DNA of 64,000 nt from Coprinopsis marcescibilis. Lineage: Eukaryota; Basidiomycota; Agaricomycetes; Agaricales; Psathyrellaceae. Below are positions 23,149-34,125 of the stretch, one piece after another. The notes under the pieces were generated by a model. That model was given only the letters and a program-made list of their open reading frames with translations, ran no database searches and had not been told where the DNA came from. Position 1 is the stretch's first letter; the number at the start of each line of letters is the position of its first letter. The stretch is from positions 346,040 through 410,039 of the forward strand of contig ML210152.1 of the NCBI GenBank assembly GCA_004369085.1, read 5' to 3'. The position numbers and the translations under genes were made by a program.

Positions 23149-26100
23149 ATGCATAAAGTTATTCAGGTAAGGTTTCTGGCTTCACAAAACATCAATCGGA
23201 ACGCATGCGCTCATACATTATTTAGAAACTTCAAAAACTGTCGTTTACCAAAGAGAGATCCAAGCTATCGGAAGTTGCAGATGCAAAATCACCCAGTGAG
23301 TTGTAGCGATTCCCATTTCAAAGGAATCGACACTGACAGCGTATGGGCGAACTTTGAGGGGTGGAAGCATTCAAAGGCGCAAGCCATTTCAAATTGGAGA
23401 ATGTTGAGATGACGGTTATTGCTGGAGACATGCACAACCACAATCATTCTTGTAAGACGAGGTTCTTCAACTGAAAGCTATAAGTAGCAGATGAACTGAT
23501 CATCGATTTCCCGTGAAATTTAGGCACGGATCTGCAGATACATGAGGCCCTGCGTCGCTTGGCTGATCCTACTGCTTGCGCATGGGATCCATCCCGTGCG
23601 TGCTTTGCTGGAACAAGGCGAGAACACCTCGACGAGATATCATCATGGATTGCCAGAGACGATGCATCTACAATGGCAAATGTGATGGTGGTTGCGGACT
23701 CGGCAGGGAGCGGAAAGTCCGCCCTAGCCCACTCAATCTGCCAGAATTCCAGAGCGGACGGAGAGTTTGTTGCAGCGTTCTTTTTCAGCCAACTGGAACA
23801 GCAATCTACCCTATCAAACATGATGGCCGTCCTCGTTCGTGGATTATGCGACATTAACGATCTTGTCAGGCGAGGCATCGGCGAGATACTTTCTAAAGAC
23901 AGCAGCCTCGCCTCCGCAAAACCGATTCAGCAGTTCCAGGAGATCATTTTGCCGATTATACCCCTCCTGCCACCCAACAGACATTTCGTGGTGGTTATAG
24001 ACGGACTCGACGAAGAAAATGAACCTGTCCTTTTGGAGATCCTGCGCGATTGGATCCCAAAACTCCCAGCGACGTTCCGAATATTGGTCACCACCCGGCC
24101 AGAGGCGCGAGTGATGAAAGCTTTAGGAAATCAGCTCCATATCCACCTCCTAGCCAGATCCCTCACAGGAACGTCAAGCCTCCGAGATATCGAAGCGTAC
24201 ATCCAATCCCGACTTTTCCGGACATCATATGGCTCATCCATCACCCCGGATTTGCTCGCTCGGTTCGTGGCGAAAACTGAGGGCCTTTTCCTGTGGGCAT
24301 CAACCGTCCTCAGCCACCTAGAAGATGCATTCGACGCAGTTGCTGAGCTTGAAGACATTGTAAAGGGAAAGAGTAGCCATTGGAAGCAGGACGACGACGC
24401 CGGCAAAAAGTTGGAAACATTATATCTGCGAATCCTCTCGAAGCTCAAATGGACGGACGTTCGATTCGTGGAGAAGTATCGAGTTATCATGGGAGCACTG
24501 GTCACCATGAAGGAATCCCTCACTCCCATCGGTTTGGCCGCCTTGTATGGCCCGGACGGCATCACGTTGAACGACATTCACCGGATATGCTCACTACTCC
24601 ATCCCTTGCTGCAAAACTATTCACCGAATATCTCCAATCAACCCCTCCGCGTCCTGCATCTCTCCGTCCAGGAATTTCTTACACAACAGGCCCCGACCCC
24701 GTATCGCTTGGACGTCGAGGAGCACAACGCCACGCTATCACGGCTCGCGTTGGACGTCCTCAAGAAGGACCTGACACCCTCCGGTGTTCCTATCTTGGGA
24801 TATTCGGAAGGAGATTGGATCCAGGAGCCAACAGTCATACCTCCCAAAGTCCCGCCTTTGCTGAGAGAATCCATGTCGGAACACCTTTGGTACGCATGCC
24901 TTTTCCTGGGTGACCACACACTCGCAATGTCGAAAGAGAACATGCGACAACTTCATGTTCAATTGCTTCGAGAGTTCTTTGTCACGAAACCTCGCGCGAT
25001 ACTTGAGGCTACGACATCCATGGGGTCTGTTACGGCAATCGTACCTCTCAGGAAGCTTGCATTGGTAAGAGATTGCCAAGTTAAATCAACTTCGAGTGCC
25101 CTGACGAGTCAATCATACAGGAACTTGATGGATCGTCCTGGGATCATGGGGCCATGGAAAATGCGGCAAAGACGTACTATGCAGTTGCACACTGCTTGCA
25201 CGCGGGAACGCGAACGACAGAAGCACTGGCAATGGTCCAGGACGTTGTTGCCATATACCGTCAATTGGACCTGGAATATGCCACTCTCCGGACAAGGGTG
25301 CAGCTGATTCTTTCACTGAATCTGCTGGCATCTTGTTTTTGGTCGCTTGATAGAAGTTCTGATGGTTTCGAACTCTCGCGAGAGGGACTCGAATTGTCAC
25401 GTGCTTTGGCATCCACCGACCCTAATCCGCACACACCACTATTGGCCCAGCTACTTCGCACACATGGGACCCTCCTCGCCAAACTCGAGCGCCACGAAGA
25501 CGCTCGAGCGGTCTACATGGAAGCGGTGGAGTTCTACCGCAAACTATTCGACATAGAGCCGGAAAAGTTCGAGACCTCCCTCGCGTGGACTCTTCACAGC
25601 CTGTCTACGCAGCTCAACGCCTGCAAGTCTCATACCGAGGCTGTCAAGTACATGCAGGAGGCGGTCGATATCCGTCGTAAAATGGCCCTTGCGGAGCCTG
25701 TCGAGTTCGAACCAGTCCTTTCCTCGTCACTTCACGATTTTGCACTCTTCCTCGCCAATTCTGGCAGACTCGCCGACTCGATCCAACCTGGCCAAGAAGC
25801 AGTAGAAATCCGTCGCAGGTTAGCAGCCACAGACCCAGCTCGTTTTGAGCCACTTTTGGCATACTCCCTCAACAACTTGTCAATGGATCTCGCCTCATGC
25901 CAGCGATATGACGAGGCGCTGGCCGCTGCCGACGAGTGTGTCAATGTGCGTCGTAGACTGGCTGGTGAAAATCCGGGTGGGTTCGAATCGGACCTGGCTG
26001 GTGCACTGCACCTCTACGCACTACGATTGGCCGATTGCAGTCACCAACAAGAGGCCATCGACGTAGGAAAACAGGCCGCATCCCTTCGCCGTAAGCTTGT

Positions 26101-28564
26101 TGATGCAGGAGGGTCTGATGTGGAGGGTCCACTTGCGTTGACCATTCACAACCTTGCCTGGGACCTCAATGCAGCTGGTCATCATCTGGAAGCGATTGAA
26201 CAACTTGAGGAAGGAATATCTATTCGGAGGAACCTGGCGATCGCGAACCCAGCTGCGCATGAAGACGATCTGGCAAGCTCATTGCACAACTATGCACTAT
26301 ACACAGCGAAAGTGGGCCGACATTATGAGGCCTTGGAGGCAGGCAAAGAAGCGGTTCTTATCCGTCGACGACTGGCCAGCAAAGACCCAAACGCACACGA
26401 GACGGGTCTGTCAAGCTCACTATACAACCTGGCATCCGACCTAAACGACTGCAAACGCGACGCGGAGGCTGTTCCCTTTGCTGAAGAAGCAGTTGAAATT
26501 CGTCGTCGGCTTGCAATGAAGGATCCTGCCGGTGTTGAACCTGACCTGGCTCTCACCCTCCATTACTATTCTCTATATTTGGCAAATAGTGGGCGGGTTG
26601 CAGACGCTATCGACCCGGGTATGGAGGCCGTCTCTATTCGTCGCAGATTGGCCATGGTCGACCCAGTTCTGTTTGAACCCGCCTTGGCACTGACTCTTAG
26701 CAACCTATGCTACGACCTCAGGTCCTGTGGCCGCAATCAAGACGCGCTTCCCCTGGTAGAAGAACTGGTCGACATTCGCCGACGATTGGTGGAGATAAAG
26801 GCCGACCAATGCGAGACAAACTTAGCAGACGCACTTCACACCTACGCAATTGTCCTTGCTGACTGCGGAAGGCTCAAGGAAGCCATTGAATTCGGAGAAG
26901 AATCCCTCTCAATCCGTCGCAAGCTTGCAGAAGTAGGCCCAAACCGCTTCGAAAAAGAGATGGCCAGAACTCTTCACAATCTGGCTAACGACTTCAACTC
27001 GTGTAACCATTACGACACCGCAATCAAACACATAGAGGAAGCCATCAGTATCCGTCGTCCGTTGGCAGATGCAAATCCCATCGAGCTGGAAGACTTGGCC
27101 AACTCCATCCATAATGGCGCCATGTATTTGGCCAGTGCTGGAAGAACGGAAGATGCGGTCGAGTTTGGCGAAGAGGCGATATCCATCCGACGCAGGTTAG
27201 CTGAGGCTGACCCCGATCAATTCGAACCGGCCTTGGGTCAAACTCTTCATAATATCGCGTACGACCTCAGGGTATGCGAACGCCCGGCAGAAGCCGTCCC
27301 ATACGTGGAACAAGCAATCGCCATTCGCCGAAGATTGTCTCTCAAGGATCCTTCCACGTACGAACCAGATCTTGCATCTTCACTCCACACCTCTGCCTAC
27401 GTTTATGCAGAAGCCGAGAGACGGAAGGACTCCATCGATGTTGGGAAGGAGGCGGTCGCGATTCGCCGCCGGCTAGCAGATAGGGATCCAGCGCGCTTCG
27501 ATGTCGACTTGTCCAGCTCACTCCACAACCTGGCTTGCGATCTTAACATGTACGGACGTTCGGATGAGGCTCTCTCTTTCGTCGAGGAGGCACTGCAAAT
27601 TCGTCGTCGGTTGTTCCTTAAGGATCCAGCGAAAGCACTTGAGCTAGGTGGCAGTCTTTATGTCTGGTCCATCTGCCTTGCAAACAACGACAGGACCGAA
27701 GAGGCCCTTTCACCCGGTCTCGAATGTGTAAATATCCGCCGCAAGTTGGCAGCTGTCGATCCGGAACAATATCAGGAACCTTTCCTCCTGGCACTTCAAA
27801 ATCTCGCCGTCGACTACACCTCTTGTGGTCGCCACTCCGACGCCGTCCATATGCTCGAAGAGCTATTGGAAATTCAACGCATGCAAGCGGCCGACGACCT
27901 TGACACTTCCGAAGCTACACTGGCTAACGCCCTCTTCGAACTGGCTCGCTCCCTTGAAAACAGCGGTGAGCAGAGCGAGGCGCAGGGACGTCTACAAGAG
28001 GCGATTGTCATTCAACAACGTCTTGCAGCTGAAGATCCCGAGCAATACAACTCCAGACTGGCGGACTTCCTCAATCTGTATGCTTGGTACCTCGGACATT
28101 GTCCAGGCAAGGAAGCGGACGGGATCAAGCCTGCCCGTGAAGCACTCGACATCTATCGTCAGTTGGCCAAAACAGATCCGTCACACTATTACGAAGAATA
28201 TGTCGTCATTACACTCGACACGCTCGGTTTCTGCCTCAACAAATCCAACCGACATCAGGATGCACTCCCAGTCCTTCGAGAAGGCTTGGACATTCACCGC
28301 CGACTGATGGAGGAGGATCCGGATGGCGATTATGATCATCCGGGGAGTGCCGTGCTTCAGACGTACTCGGAAGCACTCCATCGCACTGGCAGTCTCCCCG
28401 AGGCCTTGGAAACTATTCGAGAAGCAGTGGTCATATTTCGCAGGTTGGTGGATGCGCACCTGCCTACGAACGGGTACGAGGATGACCTTAAAGCATCTAT
28501 TCTATCGCTCCGCGAACTCGCAGGAAAACTAGGAATTCAAGATATTGACGATACTGTAGTATAA
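23149..28564 (+). CDS. NLR1: NACHT-TPR STAND NTPase (1718 aa)
   Basis: A fungal NOD-like receptor of the NACHT class, presumably a cytosolic sensor in non-self recognition or programmed cell death; its ligand is unknown. Exons are 23149-23166, 23226-23295, 23368-23451, 23524-25064 and 25121-28564; introns 59, 72, 72, 72 and 56 bp, all phases consistent. Residues 1-57 are a short basic lead and the motif LENVEMTVIAGDMHNHNH. The NACHT has Walker A VVADSAGSGKSALAH (about residue 115-128), Walker B VVVIDGLDEE (about 213-222) and sensor-like TTRPE (about 247). A winged-helix-like region ends near 571. Residues 572-1718 are roughly two dozen TPRs of 46 residues, each ending in EAVxIRRRLA. There is no stop or frameshift, so it looks functional. 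No classical effector domain is present. Confidence 0.85.
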
Positions 28565-28614
28565 TCCAATCTAGACTGTATTCGCTTTGTATCGAGGGAA
28601 GCTCCAAATGTTAC

Positions 28615-28844
28615 GGTCCGGAACTGAGAACTGAGTCATCCATTTGCAACCCGCCACGCGTGCTGTGTTATATCAGAGGTATCAGTACACAGAGTTGTAG
28701 TAATACAGTGAATTTTAGCTTTCATCCTCATAGTACTTGGCAGTATGAGTACCCGCGTCGGGAGCTTTGTGATTACAACCCTAACCTCACAGCAAACGGC
28801 GGTCCGGAACTGAGAACTGAGTCATCCATTTGCAACCTGCCACG
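28615..28844. repeat. Direct repeat pair, about 45 bp, spaced about 140 bp
   Basis: The copies at 28615-28658 and 28800-28844 share GGTCCGGAACTGAGAACTGA and the following 24 bases with a single difference. The spacer has no coding capacity. This may be a footprint of a small inserted element or a local duplication just downstream of NLR1. Confidence 0.8.
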
Positions 28845-29380
28845 TCGGCCGCGTCGCCCTCTCTGCCCCCCACCGTCTGTCCTCCCCCGCTCATCAACCG
28901 TGATTAATCCAAGACTCTCTTTCCTCATCGTAAGTGGCTCTATATGCCCTGATTCACTTCACTAACTGTTCTCTTCTAGCCAAAACTGGCTGGCTGGTAC
29001 GCTTGTTACCGAGATCGATCTTCCTTCATTTTCATTTCGTTTCTCTGGCGTCTCGTCGTCTTTTACCTTTATATCTTACTGACAATACATGATTACTATC
29101 CAACGTTCTACTGTTTGAACTGATTTTCGAGTGCCTCAAGCTCTAAGGAAGCAAGAAGCCTACCAGCAAGATCCAAAGAAGATCCAAGATCTCAAGCACA
29201 ACAAGAACTGCAAGTCTACAACAACCGTGTGATGATTCCTTGAGCTGTTCCAATCTACGACATCAAGTTTCAACAACGGAATGTTACATGCGACTTGAGC
29301 GTGAGGTTTGAATATCCGACGACGAAAACAATGCGTGGAGAGTGCTACTATGAAGATATGTGCATGAAAATGAGCAAGAC

Positions 29381-29419
29381 GACAAGCAGAAAAGACAAGC
29401 AGAAAAGACAAGCAGAAAA
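29381..29419. repeat. 13-bp tandem repeat x3
   Basis: Three perfect units of GACAAGCAGAAAA in purine-rich intergenic DNA. Confidence 0.85.
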
Positions 29420-29864
29420 GACCGTATAGGCGAAGGCTACAAGAAGATGACGAAGAATATGTGCAAGATCAAACAGCAAGAATAGCAAGAAATACGAAAT
29501 ACGAAGACGTGTGCATCAAGATACTATACAACTACAAGAGATTCGACTTGGGATGACATGAATGAGTGAACGGATGCGAAGATGACGTGTATAAGTGAGT
29601 GAGAGGTTGATTTGTCGAGAATGCGAAACCGAACTCGAAAATCCGAAGGCTATGATAAATGTGCAGCAAGAGTCAAGAAAGAAAGAACGGGAAGGCGCTC
29701 CATCCAAGATAAAGTCTAGCAAGCAAGAAGACGGGCGTGTTTCTCTACCGTGGCGGGAGATGGGCTACAACCAGCTTGATCGTGAAACCTTTCAAGACGT
29801 TGCTTGTATTGTCTGTCTCGAAGGATACTGTTGCTGACCTGGGTAGTAGGATCCAGTTTTGTGC

Positions 29865-30489
29865 CTAGAGCGGTGTTATAGGCATTTGCCTTGACCCAAG
29901 CACCAAGCGGCGCAGGCCTCGTACAGCGGTCCAGAAGAACTGGTCGAAAACGAAGACATCAGCAAAGTCAAGCATGCAGTCAATGGAGGATACTATACCT
30001 TTCCAATCCTCAAAGGCGTTTTTCTGACGTCCGCAAGAGGTTCGACAATCTCCGGGTCGGAAATTTCATTCTCGCCTTCTTCTTGGTCTTCTTCAGCATC
30101 GTCCAAGTTATCGTGCTGCAAGAACAATGTCGAAGATCAGCCACACCTGTCCAGATGTCCACGACTCGCAAAAGAACCAACCTCGTACCGGTACACAACG
30201 TTGTACGCCATGGTACCCTCAAACCGCGTGTCAATCCTCCTCTGCAAGAACGCCAATTTGCGATCAGCTACCGAAGAGAAGAAGCGCGAAACAGTCGCAG
30301 AAGACTCACCAAAAATTCGTTGCTGCCGGGCTGCATCGCGCCCGACGTGCTAGCCTCCGGCTTGAGCGTGATCGCAAAGCGCACATGCCGGTGGCGAGCA
30401 GGATATGTGTCGTATAACCTGACGATTTCTTGACCGTTGGAAGTCATGACCATTGAAAATGACGGACAGGAGAGCTGGGACAGAGACAT
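29865..30489 (-). CDS. Small acidic hypothetical protein A (paralogue of the gene at 46263)
   Basis: Family unknown. The four-exon model is 30489-30310, 30241-30182, 30115-29999 and 29939-29865; introns 68, 66 and 59 bp; 143 aa. It starts MSLSQLSCPSFSMVMTSNGQ; exon 2 (60 nt) reads RRIDTRFEGTMAYNVVYRYE; exon 3 is very acidic (DDAEEDQEEGENEISDPE); exon 4 ends in an amphipathic FFWTAVRGLRRLVLG. The gene at 46263-46910 has the same exon plan, the same exon 2 length and clearly similar exon 1, 2 and 4 products, which is strong evidence that both models are real genes. No signal peptide or catalytic motif is seen. Confidence 0.65.
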
Positions 30490-31030
30490 TGACTGGATCT
30501 TGATGAAATGAATCTTGATGAAATGAATGGATGGACGTTGTGGCAGTCGGATTAGTCGGTAGCCAGTAGTAGTAGAGTACCGGCGAGAGAGATGAAATAG
30601 TGGGGGCCAAGGCGAGGAGCCGACCTGGAGAACGGAGGCTTAGGTGAGAGCTCTGTACGCTCGTGGGGAGAAAGGAGGGATGGAGGTGGGGGTGAGAAGA
30701 GAGAAAAAAATGAGTGACGAAGCAGGTAAGCTGGCCAAAACAGAGGAGTCCCTCCGCTCCGTCGCCAAATAGTCAAAAAGGGCTAGCAATTGAGTGAATC
30801 GAGATGAATGAATAAAAATCAGGGGAATATGCATGTAGCCGAACGCCTCAAATGATAGGAACCGCTTCCTATTCGCCGCGCTTGGCTCCCTGGTTGGAAA
30901 CACCCGCCTCTCTCAAGGAGATTCTGGCCTCCCATGGTCCCAATATTGTCCTCGAGGCTTGTCAAAACCCGATTCTGCAAAGAAATTTGGAGGATAAGCT
31001 CTCAGTGCCCATCTAGAAGCCAGAAAAAGC
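30490..31030. other. Intergenic, promoter side of acidic protein A
   Basis: About 540 bp upstream of the minus-strand gene. It is purine-rich on plus near 30650-30720. No gene is seen. Confidence 0.5.
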
Positions 31031-31937
31031 TTACCTGGATCGATGGCACGTCCCATAAAGCCACCATTTGCAGGTTTCCGCGCAGATTTTGTGGGAATGA
31101 GATTGCACATGACATCTTCCATCAAACTCTATGTGGTTTGCCCGTCGGCACAGATCTGAGGATGGAAGAAGAGATCTTGTTACTAATAGGAAAGCAACGA
31201 AATTTTCGAGGGTTGGAATGAAAATAGGCTCGTGGGGAAGGGAATTGGGATAGGACGTTGTTGCACCAAATCTGGTACAGACCGGGTGAACACACTGGAC
31301 CTCGGAGCTCTCCAGGGTATCGAGCGACATAGCGCAATGGTTCCAATGGGCAGATGAAGGTAGAACCATTAGTAAGGGGTCTGCAAACTGCAAAAACTCA
31401 ACAGGATTCGTCCGTAAGACCATGCGTACCACATAAGTAGCTGAGACTCGACCGACTTTAGCGGAAGACTGAAGTAGTAACCGTCGGGGTAGACGGANNN
31501 NNNNNNNAGGATTCGTCCGTAAGACCATGCGTACCACATAAGTAGCTGAGACTCGACCGACTTTAGCGGAAGACTGAAGTAGTAACCGTCGGGGTAGACG
31601 GACCAACATGCCACAACAAGAGTTGCACTGGCGTCGCCCATGCCGATATCCCTGCAGGGGTAGCGAATGCAAGGATAAGGAAGAACCTGACAATGGTTAG
31701 GCATCGGTGTGTAGCTGTGTTGATGGAGAATATCGACTTACATTGACGAGCTGGTGACTGCAGTGTGAACAGACTACAACCAATCGGCATACCAAGAACG
31801 AGGAGGCCAACATTGTGGAAACTCCGGAGTACTGAGGCTACGGCGTCTGGACCAAGGGCTTGACATTCACATTCTAGTTCTTTATTCGGGCGCTGACATC
31901 CGTCGTCACAGGTAGAGATGAAAGGGTTGGGACACAT
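31031..31937 (-). CDS. Possible hypothetical gene interrupted by an assembly gap
   Basis: Tentative. From the ATG at 31937 a frame reads ALGPDAVASVLRSFHNVGLL and VLGMPIGCSLFTLQSPARQ, then a GTAAGT...CAG intron (about 31743-31689). One continuation stays open for about 185 codons once the artefactual 95-bp repeat around the run of Ns is collapsed. No family is recognised, the product of the second exon has no obvious domain, and the sequence is uncertain at the gap. It may be a remnant. Confidence 0.25.
31403..31602. other. Assembly gap (10 Ns) flanked by identical 95-bp repeats
   Basis: Ns occupy 31498-31507. The 95 bases before them (31403-31497) are identical to the 95 bases after them (31508-31602). 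This is the signature of two contig ends that overlap but were scaffolded instead of merged, so the duplication is probably not real. Confidence 0.9.
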
Positions 31938-34125
31938 GGGGGAAGCAACTGCCTTGGTCCAGTCGTGGATCTACCACGGTTCCACCGTCCATGGAAGATA
32001 TGTTCCTCACCACCATGTGCAACCTCTGATGGCTGTATCGTGGTCAGGTTACTAGTGCCTTCCCATTGAGAGGGAATCCATTGATATTGTCCTTGAGCCT
32101 CGACTGCGTTCAGTCGGGCCCTCTGGACGATGGATCATGGATCACCAACGGAGGACGTGAGGCCTGCTGTGGTCGAACCGTCCATCTCCGCAGAGCAGAG
32201 AGGCAAGAGCTTCTCTCACCGTTCAGGACAGTCGTTGCGCTGGGAGGCAACGACACTATGGTCACTGCAAGCACAACGATGTACTGGTGCCAAGTATACC
32301 AGTTGGCTGCAACTGAGAAGTAGTATTAGTGAGTATTTTTCTTTTTAGATGAGGTACCACTCACAGTTTACAATATAGATAAGTGTTCTATTTAAGGTAC
32401 TCAAGGGTTCGTTATCCCTTGAGCCACTGTTTCGAGGCCAATAGTCAGACAGGCAACGAGGCTAAGCTGCTGCCTGACAGAGAACGCAAATCCAAGGAGT
32501 CGACAGTGCTCCAATTCATCCAGACGTTGACTTTGCTGAGCTAGTGGCTAGCCATGCAAACGCAAACGTAGGTGATTTTTTGCTTTTCTCATCGAGATAG
32601 CTAAAGCGGAGCATGAGAGTACTACATGAAATTTACTGGACAGATACACACCATCGTCCGGTCATCCCGGCCGCCAACCGATCCGCAATCCAAAGGCCAG
32701 AATCTGGCTTTTCTCATAGCATATACTGACCAAACGCTTCACTGTTGGCGCAATGCAGTTCCCCGAAAGCTCTCGACGCCATGGATAGTGTGGCAGTCAG
32801 TGCTCGAACCGAACCAACCAACCGACACTGCTGTGGCATTCTAGGCCAGCGCCTTTCAGAAAAACCAACACATTGTTCAACGAGCAAAATATCACTCAAG
32901 GCCGCCTGAAACGACAGTTAGTGTGGCAGGAAGACAGAACCAAAGCCAATACACATACCTCGCCATCCCAAACCAACCGCATTTCGACTTCAATTTCCAA
33001 GCTTTACCCTTGCCTAAGCAACCCGAAAAACCAGCCAACGTTGAAAGCCTACCCTGCCAGCATTCAACACCCTCATCAACCGAAGAAATCCAAGAAGCCC
33101 AGCACCCAGCAACTCTCAACAAGGACTACAAATCGTCGTGAACCATCTTGCTTCCCCCTTAAACTGGCGGCCAGCCACAACTATCTTGCAGACCCCGCTC
33201 CAGCCCTCCTTTCAACCTTGTGGTATTCATTCATGTTTTATAGACGTCAAGAGAACGCAGAAACCGACGTAATGCTTCTGTTGTCGACGCTGATCGTGGT
33301 GGCTGACCAAAAATCGTGTTGTCGTGGGTGATGTGGAAATGGCAGAAAGAAACCAACTGTTTGTAAGTGATTTGAAACCCAACTGGCTCCCACCGCCTAA
33401 CCACTTTCCACTATCCTTAGGCCGTTCACTCTCTGCTCTAACTCAATAATTACCAGAAAAGACGAAAAGAAAGGCAGAAAACCGAATTTATAGGAGGGTG
33501 AAACCGAAAGGTATAATTTGAAGAGTAAGAAGCGACGTGCACTTGACAAACGCGGTATCTTACGACTGCCCAAAACCATTACAAGCTTGAGCAAGATTCC
33601 TTTGCCCACCCGAATCTACTCACAATGCAAGTAACCTAGCATTCGAGCTTTCGGTGCAAGGTTATTTGAAGGATATGCAACGTCTGTCAATGCAGCGGTT
33701 CTGCGTCTCACCTTGTGCGAGCGCACTACGGTTCACGGGGGGATGGTATGCACATTGTGTTCGTCCAACCTTTCTCCAGCTAGAGGAAGTGCTTCTAAAG
33801 TCTTTCTCACTATATTCAAATCTTACCACCTTCGAAGCCCTTTAGCGCAGTTGTACAAGCCTGGGCTTCTCGGCGGTGCTCGCTGGCAAGGAAAGCCTCA
33901 TTGGCTAATGGCTCTAAGAAAGCGTCTCGGTTAATTGTTACGCGAACTACTAATTTTTACGGTGACAGTGGGCCAATTTGACGTAGCCTAAGTGTTACTA
34001 TACATGTAAATTTCTCGCGCGAACGTTGTTGGATAAATTGTGTAGCTAACTAGAAAATACAAAACGTCCATGGATTTTTAAATCAAGTGCTCGAATCTAC
34101 ACTACCCATCAGCTCTTTCAACAAA
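31938..34125. other. Gene-poor region before broken NLR copy 4
   Basis: 2.2 kb. Open frames up to about 150 codons (for example 32873-33331 plus) are short, compositionally biased and unsupported. No RNA genes, TIRs or LTRs were recognised. Confidence 0.45.

Larger units (their letters stand above)
28565..29864. other. Intergenic region with short repeats
   Basis: 1.3 kb between NLR1 and the next minus-strand gene. It holds a 45-bp direct repeat pair (28615-28658 and 28800-28844) and a 13-bp triplet repeat at 29381-29419. The purine-rich stretch 29150-29720 has open frames on both strands but no recognisable product. Confidence 0.55.

Noticed and set aside
30010..30433. Plus-strand frames antisense to acidic protein A
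   Set aside because: The minus-strand four-exon model is supported by the paralogue at 46263-46910; the plus frames are shadows.
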